Origin: Actinomycetota bacterium
GTDB taxonomy: Bacteria; Actinomycetota; Acidimicrobiia; Acidimicrobiales; Iamiaceae
Assembly: GCA_016185275.1 (NCBI GenBank)
Contig: JACPNX010000002.1
Span: forward strand, 62,001-126,000
Reading direction: 5' to 3'
Length of the DNA: 64,000 nt
The notes under the pieces: model-generated
The model's input: only the letters and a program-made list of their open reading frames with translations
Databases searched by the model: none
Told to the model about the DNA's origin: nothing
Shown: one piece after another, positions 26,493 through 34,974 of the stretch
How the letters are laid out: each line of letters starts with the position of its first letter
Position numbering within the stretch: the first letter of the stretch is position 1
Position numbers and translations under genes: made by a program

Positions 26493-27183
26493 ACGCGGGC
26501 CGGACGTCGACCTCGACGCTCGCGGGAAGGTCGCCGAGCATGGCCGGCTCGCCTCCGCGGAACACGCTCACCTCGCCGACGCCGGCCACCGCCCACGCGC
26601 CCCCGGCGTCGCGCAGCACGGCCGTGGCGCTCGGCAGACCGATCATCACCAGGTCCGCCGGCGACAGGCGCCGAGTGCGGTGCACGACCTCGGCCGACCA
26701 CCGCTCGAACTCGGGCACCACGGTGATGCCCCGGACGAGCCCGAGGCCGACGGTGAAGGCCCCGCCGCGGGGGTCGACCATCGGATCGCACAGCACCATC
26801 GCCCCTCCACCGGCGGCGGCCAGGACGGCACCGCCGCGCCACGCCTCGACGAGCGCCTCCCACACCGGCGTGTCCTTGAGGACCGACCGCAGGTGCATCG
26901 GCGAGTCGCCGGCGAGGTAGACGAAGCCCGCCGCGCGGACCGCGGCCGCATTGCCGGCATCGAACGCGTCGGGCCGGCCGAGCACGCCGAGGCCTCGCGA
27001 CGTCGTCCCCATCGCGCCGAACCACGACGCCGCCCGCTCCACGAGGCGAGCCGGGTGCTCGAAGGCGGCGCCCGTCGGCAGCACGAGGACCTCGCGGCCA
27101 CCGCTGGCCTCGACCAGCTCGCGGTCGAACGTGCAGCCGTCCGTGAACGGCGCACCACCGACGAGCGCGAGGGGGCCGGCCAT
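26476..27183 (-). CDS. Peptidase S51/cyanophycinase-like protein lacking the usual serine
   Basis: A protein of 235 residues with a class I glutamine amidotransferase-like fold. VLVLPTGAAFEHP, GFVYLAGDSPMHLRSVL and VLAAAGGGAMVLCDPM correspond to motifs of dipeptidase E and cyanophycinase. In active enzymes the nucleophile elbow is GxSAGA; here it is AAGGGAM, with glycine in place of serine. Catalysis is therefore doubtful. The start ATG 27183 follows a TAGGTT box by eight bases. Its 3' end overlaps the cyclophilin gene on the other strand. Confidence 0.78.
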   Translation of the reverse strand: MAGPLALVGGAPFTDGCTFDRELVEASGGREVLVLPTGAAFEHPARLVERAASWFGAMGTTSRGLGVLGRPDAFDAGNAAAVRAAGFVYLAGDSPMHLRSVLKDTPVWEALVEAWRGGAVLAAAGGGAMVLCDPMVDPRGGAFTVGLGLVRGITVVPEFERWSAEVVHRTRRLSPADLVMIGLPSATAVLRDAGGAWAVAGVGEVSVFRGGEPAMLGDLPASVEVDVRPASSPTR

Positions 27184-27191
27184 GGCGGCCG

Positions 27192-27197
27192 AACCTA
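27192..27197 (-). promoter_or_regulatory. Leaderless -10 box TAGGTT
   Basis: On the reverse strand TAGGTT is followed by eight bases and ATG 27183. Confidence 0.5.
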
Positions 27198-27291
27198 CCC
27201 TCGCCGGGCCGGTGCGGGAGCCGATGGCAGCCCCGCCGGGGACCCGCGTGGTGTAGCGACCCGAGGTTTGGCCGGCCTTCGTTACGGTCGG

Positions 27292-27297
27292 TACCGT
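27292..27297 (+). promoter_or_regulatory. Leaderless -10 box TACCGT
   Basis: TACCGT is followed by seven bases and ATG 27305. An overlapping TACGGT begins at 27283. Confidence 0.55.
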
Positions 27298-27304
27298 CCG
27301 CGCG

Positions 27305-28162
27305 ATGAGCATCAAGCGCGTGGGGATCGTGGGGTCGGGGATCATGGGGTCGGGCATCGCCGAGGTGGCTGCCCGCAGCGGCCACGAAGTGGTGCTGCGC
27401 TCGCGCCGCCAGGCCACGGCCGACGCCATGGTGGCCGGGCTCGAGACGTCGCTGAGCCGCCAGGTCGACAAGGGGCGCATGTCGGCCGAGGAGCGCGACA
27501 CCGTGCTGGGACGCGTGTCCGGCACGCACCACATCGGTGACCTGGCCGACTGTGACCTCGTGATCGAATCGGTGGTCGAGGACCTCGCGATCAAGAGGGC
27601 GCTGTTCGCCGAGCTGGATCAGATCGTCCGCACCGACGCGATCCTGGCCACCAACACCTCCACGCTCCCCGTGGTCGAGATGGCCGTCGCCACGGAACGC
27701 CCGGAGCGGGTGTGCGGCGTCCACTTCTTCAACCCGGCTCCGCTCATGTCGCTGGTCGAGGTGGTCCGCCCGCTGACCGCCTCCGACGACACGATCGACA
27801 CCGTGGCCGAGTTCGCCCGCACCTGTGGCAAGGAACCTGTGCTCGTGCAGGACCGGGCCGGCTTCATCGTGAACGCGCTGCTGTTCCCGTACCTGAACAA
27901 CGCCGTTCGGATGCTCGAGAACGGCACCGCCGGCCGCGACGACATCGACGCCGCCATGAAGGGCGGCTGCAACTTCCCCATGGGACCGCTGGCGCTGCTC
28001 GACCTCGTCGGCCTCGACACCTCGGTGGCCATCCTCGACGCGCTCTACGCCGAGTTCGCCGACCCGAACTTCTCCCCCGCTCCCGCGCTCCGCCGCATGG
28101 TCGCCGCTGGCCATCTCGGCCGGAAGTCCGGTCGCGGCTTCTACGACTACGCCAGCCGCTGA
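27305..28162 (+). CDS. 3-hydroxybutyryl-CoA dehydrogenase
   Basis: A 285-residue NAD-dependent 3-hydroxyacyl-CoA dehydrogenase. The dinucleotide fold is VGIVGSGIMGSGIAEVAA, the catalytic histidine is in VCGVHFFNPAPLM and the conserved glutamate in SLVEVVRP. AGFIVNALLFPYLNNAV and GCNFPMGPLALLDLVGLD complete the C-terminal domain. Size and lack of a fused hydratase indicate the FadB2/Hbd type acting on acetoacetyl-CoA or 3-hydroxybutyryl-CoA. It would supply or remove the C4 intermediate of the ethylmalonyl-CoA route encoded elsewhere in the window. Confidence 0.94.
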   Translation: MSIKRVGIVGSGIMGSGIAEVAARSGHEVVLRSRRQATADAMVAGLETSLSRQVDKGRMSAEERDTVLGRVSGTHHIGDLADCDLVIESVVEDLAIKRALFAELDQIVRTDAILATNTSTLPVVEMAVATERPERVCGVHFFNPAPLMSLVEVVRPLTASDDTIDTVAEFARTCGKEPVLVQDRAGFIVNALLFPYLNNAVRMLENGTAGRDDIDAAMKGGCNFPMGPLALLDLVGLDTSVAILDALYAEFADPNFSPAPALRRMVAAGHLGRKSGRGFYDYASR

Positions 28163-28279
28163 GCCTTCCGGTTGCGCGGGTGCGGCCCGCGGCGGGCTGC
28201 TCGCCATGACGCGCCGCCAGGGCCATCGCCGGCGCCGTCCACGGCGCCGCGCCCGGACCGCGCCGGGCAGACTGGCGCG

Positions 28280-29086
28280 GTGACGACGCCCCCACCGCCC
28301 GAGGACACGGCGGTGGACGAGGCGCTCGCGCGCGCCGTCGCCCGGGCCGGTGGCGCCGAGGGCCGGCCGTCAGGGCGCGACCTGCGCGACCTTGCCGCTC
28401 TGGCGGCCCGGTCCGCCCGTGCCGCCGGTGGGCGGGCCGTGGCGTCGGGCCGCTGGCTCAGCGAGGTGGTGCTGAACGCAGCCGAGCACATCCCCGTGCG
28501 CAACCTGGCCGCGCTGCGCGAGCACCACGGCGGCCTGGCCGGCTCGCTGCTGGCGGACCCGCTGATCCGCAACGCCAGTCTCACCACTGCGGCGGTGGGG
28601 GCGACGACCGGTGCCCTGGCCGCCGCGTCGGAGACCACGCCCGCGACGTGGAGCACGCTGCCCCTCGAGCTGGCCGTGGAGACGCTCGTCGTCGTCACCG
28701 TCGAGCTCAAGCTGGTCGGCGAGCTGCACGAGGCGGCCGGGATCGCCCTTCCCGCCGGCCTGCGCGAGAAGGGAGTCGTGGTGGCGAGGTCGTGGGCCGA
28801 GACGCGCGGCCTGACCGCCACGGAGCTCGCCGGCCTGACCGGCGGCGGGCTCGGCGACCCCGGCCTGCTCGCCGGAGCCACCTCCAGCCTGCTCGGGCGC
28901 CAGGCGCGCGACCGGCTGAGCGCCCAGATCCGCCGGCGGCTGATGCGCCGGGCGGGCCGCAACCTCGGCTCCCTCGTCCCGTTCCTCGCCGGCGCGGCGG
29001 CGGGCGCGGAGCTGAACCGGCGGGCGACGCGGCGGCTCGGTCTGTCCGTCGCCCGCTCGCTCGGGATCCCGCCACCGCGGTCGTGA
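28280..29086 (+). CDS. Conserved hypothetical protein (possibly EcsC-like)
   Basis: A 268-residue protein of unknown function, starting at GTG 28280. The centre has moderately hydrophobic helices (ASLTTAAVGATTGALAAAS and ELAVETLVVVTVELKLVGE), and the C-terminus combines a basic segment (RLSAQIRRRLMRRAGRNLG) with SLVPFLAGAAAGAELNRRA. The order of a hydrophobic helix pair and a final gly-ala-rich helix recalls EcsC-family proteins, but this is a weak resemblance. It overlaps a GTG candidate start for aat, so the two are probably co-transcribed. Confidence 0.6.
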   Translation: MTTPPPPEDTAVDEALARAVARAGGAEGRPSGRDLRDLAALAARSARAAGGRAVASGRWLSEVVLNAAEHIPVRNLAALREHHGGLAGSLLADPLIRNASLTTAAVGATTGALAAASETTPATWSTLPLELAVETLVVVTVELKLVGELHEAAGIALPAGLREKGVVVARSWAETRGLTATELAGLTGGGLGDPGLLAGATSSLLGRQARDRLSAQIRRRLMRRAGRNLGSLVPFLAGAAAGAELNRRATRRLGLSVARSLGIPPPRS

Positions 29087-29112
29087 GCGCCGCCGCCGAC
29101 CGGTCACGGACG

Positions 29113-29802
29113 ATGGGCGACGCGCTGGATCCGGTCGAGCCGCCTCCCACGCGGTGGGCCTTCCCCCCGGCCACGTCCGCCGACGAGGACGGCATCGTCG
29201 GCCTCGGCGCCGACCTCTCGCCCGGCACCTTGCTCGCCGCGTACCGCCAGGGCCTGTTCCCCATGCACATCGACCGCAGCCGGCGGCTGGCGTGGTGGTC
29301 GCCCGACCCGCGGGGGATCCTGCCCATCGACGGCCTGTGCGTCAGCCGTTCGCTGGCCAAGTCGTGCCGGCGCTACGACGTGCGCGTCGACACCGCCTTC
29401 GTCGACGTCATCGACGCGTGCGGAGACCCGAGCCGCCCCGGAGGCTGGATCAACCGCGACATCCGCAGCGCCTACCTGCGCCTGCACGCCCTCGGCTGGG
29501 CCCACAGCGTCGAGACGTGGACCGCCGACGGGTACCTCGTCGGGGGCCTCTACGGCGTGGCCATCGGCGGCCTGTTCGCCGGCGAATCGATGTTCCACAC
29601 CGAGCGGGACACCTCGAAGGTGGCGCTCGTGGGACTGGTCGAGCACCTGCGGGCCGGAGGCGCCACCGTGCTCGACGTGCAGTGGACCACTCCGCACTTG
29701 CGCTCGCTCGGTGCCGTCGACATCCCCCGCGACGAGTACCTCCGCCGCCTGGCCGAAGCCCTCGACCGACCCCTGCCCGAGGTCTTCCGCCGGTCGCCGT
29801 GA
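29113..29802 (+). CDS. aat: Leucyl/phenylalanyl-tRNA-protein transferase
   Basis: A 229-residue Aat enzyme, which adds Leu or Phe to proteins with N-terminal Arg or Lys and so marks them for ClpS/ClpAP degradation. The signature GLVGLGADLSPGTLLAAYRQG is present (as GIVGLGAD...), then LFPM, WWSPDPRGILP, SVETW, GGLYGVAIGGLFAGESMF and a final LDVQWTTPHLRSLGAV. An in-frame GTG at 29083 overlaps the upstream stop (GTGA) and would add ten residues; the ATG at 29113 gives a more typical N-terminus. Confidence 0.94.
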   Translation: MGDALDPVEPPPTRWAFPPATSADEDGIVGLGADLSPGTLLAAYRQGLFPMHIDRSRRLAWWSPDPRGILPIDGLCVSRSLAKSCRRYDVRVDTAFVDVIDACGDPSRPGGWINRDIRSAYLRLHALGWAHSVETWTADGYLVGGLYGVAIGGLFAGESMFHTERDTSKVALVGLVEHLRAGGATVLDVQWTTPHLRSLGAVDIPRDEYLRRLAEALDRPLPEVFRRSP

Positions 29803-29895
29803 GCCCCAGCGTGAGCCGGCCTGCTGGCGCGCGGCGTGGCTGATCGCCCCGGTCGCCGGTCGCCGGTCGCCGCGTCGCGGGGTCGGAGCACGGAA

Positions 29896-29978
29896 CGGGC
29901 TCGCCACGACGGCGGCGAGCCCGGCACCTCCCGCACGAGGCGCCGGGCTCGGCATCGTGGTTCCGGCAGACCGGCGCC
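29896..29978 (+). other. Structured intergenic segment upstream of the ethylmalonyl-CoA mutase gene
   Basis: The 346-base gap 29803-30148 contains a perfect 10-bp hairpin (29896-29905 with 29914-29923, 8-base loop) and a perfect 8-bp helix (29939-29946 with 29971-29978). CCGGCAGACCGGCGCC at the end is loosely like the B12 box of cobalamin riboswitches, but the conserved cobalamin core loop is missing. No gene is visible in the gap. This could be a structured leader or simply the aat terminator region. Confidence 0.35.
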
Positions 29979-30148
29979 CCTCCCCCCGAAGGGATTCCCG
30001 GCGGCCTTCGCCCCTCGAAGACGACGGTACCCCCGGTGCCCGTGACGCGCATGAGTGGCGAGTACGCAACTTTCGTCCCCGTTCCCGGGATCGGTCGGGA
30101 TTGCCCCGCCATTGGGCCGTCCCTCCTGGTCGCGGCAAGACTCGGGCC

Positions 30149-32119
30149 ATGAGCGAGGCACCCGAGCGCGCCACCCGCGAGCGGCCGTGGATGATGCGCA
30201 CCTACTCCGGGCACTCCAGCGCGGAGGCGTCCAACCGGCTCTACCGCACGAACCTGGCCAAGGGGCAGACCGGGCTGTCGATCGCCTTCGACCTGCCCAC
30301 GCAGACCGGCTACGACCCCGACTCGCCGTTCGCCGCGGGCGAGGTCGGCAAGGTCGGTGTACCGGTCGCCCACCTGGGGCACATGCAGAGCCTGCTCGAC
30401 CAGATCCCCGTCGGCGAGATGAACACGTCGATGACGATCAACGCCACGGCGGCGTGGCTGCTCGGTCTCTACGTGGCCAACGCGGAGAAGCACGGGGTGG
30501 AGTCCAAGCGCCTGCGCGGCACCACCCAGAACGACATCGTCAAGGAGTACCTGAGCCGCGGCACCTACATCTTCCCGCCGCTGCCGTCGCGCCGGTTGAT
30601 CGTGGACATGTTCGCGTTCTGCCAGGAGTGGATCCCGTACTGGAACCCGATGAACGTCTGCTCCTACCACCTGCAGGAGGCGGGGGCGACGCCGGTGCAG
30701 GAGCTGGCCTACTCGCTGGCCACGGCCATCGGCGTGCTCGACGCGGTGCGCGAGTCGGGCCAGGTGCCCGAGGACCGCATGCCGAACGTCGTCGCGTCGA
30801 TCTCGTTCTTCGTCAACGCCGGCATCCGCTTCGTCGAGGAGACCTGCAAGATGCGGGCCTTCGTCGAGCTGTGGGACCGCATCACGGCCGAGCGCTACGG
30901 CGTCACGGACCCGAAGGCCCGCCGGTTCCGCTACGGCGTGCAGGTGAACAGCCTCGGGTTGACGGAGGCCCAGCCCGAGAACAACGTCCAACGCATCGTG
31001 CTCGAGATGCTCGGCGTGACGCTGTCGAAGCGCGCCCGAGCCCGCTCGCTCCAGCTGCCGGCCTGGAACGAGGCTCTGGGCCTGCCCCGCCCCTGGGACC
31101 AGCAGTGGGCACTGCGCATGCAGCAGGTGCTCGCGTACGAGACCGACCTCCTCGAGTACCCCGACCTGCTCGACGGCTCGCACGTGGTGGAGGCCCGCAC
31201 CGCCGAGCTGGTCGACGCCGCCCGGGCCGAGCTCGACGACGTGCTCGAGATGGGCGGCGTGTTCGAGTGCATCGACGAGCTGAAGGGCCGGCTCGTGCGC
31301 AGCCACGCCGAACGGATGCGCCGGATCGAGGCGGGTGACCTCCAGGTGGTCGGCGTGAACTGCTTCACCGAGACCGAACCGTCACCCCTCGGTGGTGAGG
31401 AGAGCATCCTCAAGGTCGACCCCGCCGTGCAGGAGTCGTTGATCGCCGACGTGCAGGCCTGGCGGGCCGAGCGCGACGAGGACGCGGTCAAGCGGTCCCT
31501 CGAGGAGCTGCGCAGGGTCGCCGCGTCGGGCGACAACGTGATGCCGGCCACCATCGACCTGGCTCATGCGGGAGGCACCACCGGCGAGTGGGCGGCCGTG
31601 CTGCGCGAGGAGTTCGGCGAGTACCGGGCGCCGACCGGCGTGGCCGCGGCGGCCGGGATGGCGGGCGGGCTCGACGGCCTGCGGGCGGTCGCCGAACGGG
31701 TCAAGGCGCTCGAGGGTGGGCCGCCCCGGTTCCTCGTCGCCAAGCCCGGTCTCGACGGGCACTCCAACGGGGCCGAGCAGATCGCCGTCGCCGCCCGGGA
31801 CGCCGGCATGGAGGTCGTGTACCAGGGGATCCGCCTCACCCCGGAGCAGATCGCCTCGGTGGCGCGCGACGAGGACGTCGACGTGGTCGGCCTGTCGATC
31901 CTGTCGGGCAGCCACCTCGAGCTCGTGCCGGAGGTGGTCCGCCGGCTCCGCGAGGAGGGCGTCGATGCACCGGTGGTGGCCGGCGGCATCATCCCGACCG
32001 ACGACCGGCCGAGGCTGCTGGCCGCCGGCGTGGCCGCGGTGTACACGCCGAAGGACTTCGAGCTGGCCCGCATCATGGGCGAGATCGTCGACCTCGTGGA
32101 CGCACACCGGAGCCGGTAG
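30149..32119 (+). CDS. ecm: Ethylmalonyl-CoA mutase (MeaA/Ecm), B12-dependent
   Basis: A 656-residue coenzyme B12 mutase with fused substrate and cobalamin domains. The N-terminal TYSGHSSAEASNRLYR and TGLSIAFDLPTQTGYD patterns are typical of Ecm/MeaA rather than methylmalonyl-CoA mutase large chains. The B12-binding domain from about residue 530 has KPGLDGHSNGAEQIA (DxHxxG equivalent), LSILSGSH and VVAGGIIPTDD. It rearranges ethylmalonyl-CoA to methylsuccinyl-CoA. Start ATG 30149 gives MSEAPERATRERPWMMRTYSG. Other pathway genes occur at 27.3 and 52.7-55.8 kb. Confidence 0.93.
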   Translation: MSEAPERATRERPWMMRTYSGHSSAEASNRLYRTNLAKGQTGLSIAFDLPTQTGYDPDSPFAAGEVGKVGVPVAHLGHMQSLLDQIPVGEMNTSMTINATAAWLLGLYVANAEKHGVESKRLRGTTQNDIVKEYLSRGTYIFPPLPSRRLIVDMFAFCQEWIPYWNPMNVCSYHLQEAGATPVQELAYSLATAIGVLDAVRESGQVPEDRMPNVVASISFFVNAGIRFVEETCKMRAFVELWDRITAERYGVTDPKARRFRYGVQVNSLGLTEAQPENNVQRIVLEMLGVTLSKRARARSLQLPAWNEALGLPRPWDQQWALRMQQVLAYETDLLEYPDLLDGSHVVEARTAELVDAARAELDDVLEMGGVFECIDELKGRLVRSHAERMRRIEAGDLQVVGVNCFTETEPSPLGGEESILKVDPAVQESLIADVQAWRAERDEDAVKRSLEELRRVAASGDNVMPATIDLAHAGGTTGEWAAVLREEFGEYRAPTGVAAAAGMAGGLDGLRAVAERVKALEGGPPRFLVAKPGLDGHSNGAEQIAVAARDAGMEVVYQGIRLTPEQIASVARDEDVDVVGLSILSGSHLELVPEVVRRLREEGVDAPVVAGGIIPTDDRPRLLAAGVAAVYTPKDFELARIMGEIVDLVDAHRSR

Positions 32120-32252
32120 CCCGGCCTCCCGGTTGGCCGAGGCGGCCGCGCGCGGGGGCGGCTGACCTCGATGCGCGACCGACCCCCGGCGTAGGGCAGG
32201 ATGTCGCCTTCCGGTGGGGCTCGCACCGGGAAGCCGCGGGGAGGCTGACGTC

Positions 32253-32705
32253 ATGAGCGACAACATCACCGATCCGGAAACGGGGCTGTTCAGCGAGGCC
32301 TTTCTGGACGCCGAGCTGCCGTTGCGCGTGGCGACGGCTCGGCGCAGCCTGCGCCAGCTCGGCCTCGTCCTGGTCGCCTACGACGCCCGGAGCTTCGAGC
32401 TGGGCGCGGTGGCCGAGGCCGCCCGAGCCACGTTGCGCGACTCTGACGCGGCCTGCCGGCTGGACGACGGTCGCCTCGCGCTCCTGCTGGAGCTCACGCC
32501 GGTCGACGGCTCCCTGCGGGCGGCCACCCGCCTGCGCGACGCGCTGGTCACCCTCGACCCTGAGGCGCAGGTCTGGGCGGGCGTGGCCACGTATCCCGTC
32601 CACGCCATCGACGACCGCGAGCTGCGAGCCGCGGCCGAAGAGGCGCTCGCCCGAGCCCGGCGCGCCGAGCGGGGGACGGTCGAGGAGGCGGAGCGTCCGG
32701 AGTGA
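32253..32705 (+). CDS. Degenerate GGDEF-domain protein, short form
   Basis: A 150-residue protein that matches the GGDEF (diguanylate cyclase) fold outline: it begins with a DPETGLFSEAFLDAEL helix (the D-x-LTGL equivalent), and ends with VWAGVATYP plus a helix of alanines and arginines (EEALARARRAE). The catalytic loop is DDGRLALLL instead of GGDEFAxLL, so it cannot be an active cyclase. It may bind c-di-GMP, or be purely structural. A close relative with a membrane anchor is encoded 145 bases downstream. Confidence 0.75.
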   Translation: MSDNITDPETGLFSEAFLDAELPLRVATARRSLRQLGLVLVAYDARSFELGAVAEAARATLRDSDAACRLDDGRLALLLELTPVDGSLRAATRLRDALVTLDPEAQVWAGVATYPVHAIDDRELRAAAEEALARARRAERGTVEEAERPE

Positions 32706-32850
32706 GTGGATTGGCCCTCTCCGTCCCCACGTACGGCACGCTGAGTGACGGCCGGGTGGGTTCGAGCCGACGCAGCGCGGCGGTCAGTCCTTGACTTCCG
32801 CCTCGCCGGACCGATCATCCCTTGGTGGACGGCTGCAGACGGGTGCGCTG

Positions 32851-33684
32851 ATGGATCGCCGCGCCCTGCCGGGGCTGCTCGCCTGCCTCGTGGGACTGCT
32901 GCTGTCCGTCATCGCGCTGCTCACCGGCGACGTCTGGTGGGTCGCGGGTGCGGCCGTCGCCGTGGTCGTCGCGGCCGCGGCCACGTTCGGTCTGCTCGGC
33001 CGTCTCGACGAGGTGAGCCGGCGCGAGTCCGAGGTGGAGGCGCTGGCCAGCCGGGCGCGTGAGGAGAGCGACCGCATGGCCGCCCGCGCCGCCCACTTCG
33101 AGGCCGAAGCCATCGAGGCCCGCTCGTCGCTCGAGGAGGCCCTGCGCCGCTCGGCCGGTCCCTCCGCCCCCGGCAGGACCGGTGGGTCGACCGAGACGGC
33201 CGGCGACGATGACGCCCCGCCCGTGGTCGATGCGGCCACCGGGCTGTTCACCGAACGGTTCTTCACCGCCACGCTCGACAAGCGGGTGTCGGCGGCGCGC
33301 CGGGGGTTGCGCCCCCTGGCCGTCGGCATCATCGAGGTCGTGCACCGGGACGGCGACACGGTGCGACCCGCGGACCCGAAGATCGTGGCCGACGCCCTGA
33401 CCCACACGCTGCGCGATGCCGACACGTGCTGCCGGCTCGATGACGGCCGCTTCGGTGTCGTCCTCGAGGACACCCCCGAGAACGGTGCCGTGTGGACCAT
33501 CGAGCGCTTCCGGCGCCGGGTCGTCGAAGGCCTGGGCGACGCCACCATGTGGGCCGGGCTCTCGTGCTATCCGGCCCACGCCTTCGCGGCCGAGGACCTC
33601 CTGGCCCAGGCTCGGCGGGCGCTCGGCGCCGCGTCCGAGTGGCGCCAGGACCGCATCGAGGTGGCCGGGCTGCCGGACGACTAG
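32851..33684 (+). CDS. Degenerate GGDEF-domain protein with two membrane helices
   Basis: A 277-residue protein: two hydrophobic helices in residues 1-50 (LPGLLACLVGLLLSVIALL and VAGAAVAVVVAAAATFGLLG), a coiled-coil of about 50 residues, then a GGDEF-like domain beginning DAATGLFTERFFTATL. The catalytic loop reads CRLDDGRFGVVLEDTP, again lacking GGDEF, in exactly the same form as the upstream paralogue. The final part WAGLSCYPAHAF also mirrors it. The two genes are tandem duplicates that diverged in anchoring. Start is ATG 32851. Confidence 0.8.
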   Translation: MDRRALPGLLACLVGLLLSVIALLTGDVWWVAGAAVAVVVAAAATFGLLGRLDEVSRRESEVEALASRAREESDRMAARAAHFEAEAIEARSSLEEALRRSAGPSAPGRTGGSTETAGDDDAPPVVDAATGLFTERFFTATLDKRVSAARRGLRPLAVGIIEVVHRDGDTVRPADPKIVADALTHTLRDADTCCRLDDGRFGVVLEDTPENGAVWTIERFRRRVVEGLGDATMWAGLSCYPAHAFAAEDLLAQARRALGAASEWRQDRIEVAGLPDD

Positions 33685-33686
33685 CG

Positions 33687-33780
33687 GGCCGACGACGAGC
33701 GAGGCGGCGGCGAGCGGGGCGACGACGAGCGGGCCGACGACGCGCGGGGCGGCGGCGAGCGGGCCGGCGGCGCTCCGGCG
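33687..33780. repeat. Degenerate short tandem repeats between convergent genes
   Basis: Roughly 15-base units of the type gacgacgagcgggcc and ggcggcgagcggggc fill the gap between the GGDEF-like gene and the CoA-transferase gene. Arginine-rich antisense reading frames here are artefacts of the repeats. Confidence 0.6.
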
Positions 33781-33783
33781 GCT

Positions 33784-34974
33784 TCAGACTCCCGGCTCGG
33801 TCCGGTCCGCGATCGCGGCGCCGTCCAGCTCCGCCAGCACCTGCTCGGTGTCCGCACCGAGCGGTCGACCGGTCCAGCGGATGCGACCCGGCGTCGCCGA
33901 CAAGCGGGCGACGAGCCCTTGCATCGGCACTCCGTCGACGACCTGGACGGCGCCACGGGCGGCGTAGTGCGGGTCGGCGGCGACGTCGGCCATCGTGTAC
34001 ACGGGCGCGGCGGCGGCGTGGGCCTCCTCGAACGCCGTGAGCACCTCGGCGAGGGTGCGGGCGGCGCAGAACCCGCCGATCAGCGCGTCGACCTCGCTGC
34101 GGTGCTCGACCCGGCCGGCAAAGGTGGCGAAGCGCTCGTCGTGTCCGGCGCCGACGAGCGCCATGACCCGCTCGGCCACCGACTCGGCCGAGGTCGAGAT
34201 GGCCACGTACTGGCCGTCGGCGCAGCGGTACGTGCCTCGGGGCACCGAGTACGGGATGCCCGAGCCGAGCCGGGGCTGCACGTAACCCAGCAGCTCGTGC
34301 GCGCCGATGAGCGGGCCCATGAGCTGGAACAGGCTCTCGAGCAGGTTGACGTCGACCACCTGGCCGACACCGGAGTGCAGGGCCACCATCGTGGCGAAGG
34401 CGGCGACGAGCGCCGCCACCTCGTCGGTGAGGGCGATGGGCGGGAGGAGCGGGCCGCCGTCGGGCTCGCCGTTGATGGCGGCGAAGCCGGACATGGCCTC
34501 GGCGATCGTGGCGAAACCGGGCCGGCCGGCGTAGGGGCCGTCCTGGCCGAACCCGGTCACCCGGGTGACCACCAGCTTCGGGTTGCGGGCGATGAGATCG
34601 GCGGGATCGAGCCCGAGGCGCTCGAGGGTGCCGGGCCGGAAGTTCTCGACGAGGACATCGGCGCTGTCGACGAGGCGGCGCATCCGTTCGACGTCGAACG
34701 GATCCTTGAGGTCCAGCGTGACCGTGCGCTTGCCGCGGCCCATGAGCTTCCACCAGAGCGTGACGTCGTCGCGTGGGTCCCGCCACCCCATGGCCCGCGT
34801 GGTATCGCCGGTGCCGGGCCGCTCCACCTTGATGACGTCGGCTCCGAAGTCTGCGAGGTAGCGGGCGCAGCCCGGGCCCGCGACGACGGTGGCGCAGTCG
34901 ACGACACGCAGGTCGGCGAGCGGGCCCGGCACGGTCTCCGCAGCTCGGTCGCCGGTGGCTTCCTGCCCGCTCAT
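33784..34974 (-). CDS. Family III CoA transferase (CaiB/BaiF)
   Basis: A 396-residue protein. The N-terminus DLRVVDCATVVAGPGCARYLADFGADVIKVERP is, in two parts, the family III signature, and the catalytic aspartate lies in the region VVDVNLLESLFQL. LVVTRVTGFGQDGPYAGRPGF is also characteristic. Such enzymes move CoA between organic acids such as carnitine, oxalate or aromatic acids. Its start ATG overlaps the stop of the small upstream gene (ATGA). Confidence 0.9.
   Translation of the reverse strand: MSGQEATGDRAAETVPGPLADLRVVDCATVVAGPGCARYLADFGADVIKVERPGTGDTTRAMGWRDPRDDVTLWWKLMGRGKRTVTLDLKDPFDVERMRRLVDSADVLVENFRPGTLERLGLDPADLIARNPKLVVTRVTGFGQDGPYAGRPGFATIAEAMSGFAAINGEPDGGPLLPPIALTDEVAALVAAFATMVALHSGVGQVVDVNLLESLFQLMGPLIGAHELLGYVQPRLGSGIPYSVPRGTYRCADGQYVAISTSAESVAERVMALVGAGHDERFATFAGRVEHRSEVDALIGGFCAARTLAEVLTAFEEAHAAAAPVYTMADVAADPHYAARGAVQVVDGVPMQGLVARLSATPGRIRWTGRPLGADTEQVLAELDGAAIADRTEPGV

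Noticed and set aside
29896..29978. Cobalamin riboswitch upstream of the B12-dependent mutase
   Set aside because: Only a B12-box-like stretch and generic hairpins are present; the conserved GGAA...CCGGTG-AATCC core is not found. Kept as a structured leader only.
33685..34786. Long reverse-strand ORF rich in RRPARR repeats
   Set aside because: It is an antisense frame of the repeat tract and of the CoA-transferase gene, with arginine-rich composition typical of shadow frames in very high-GC DNA.
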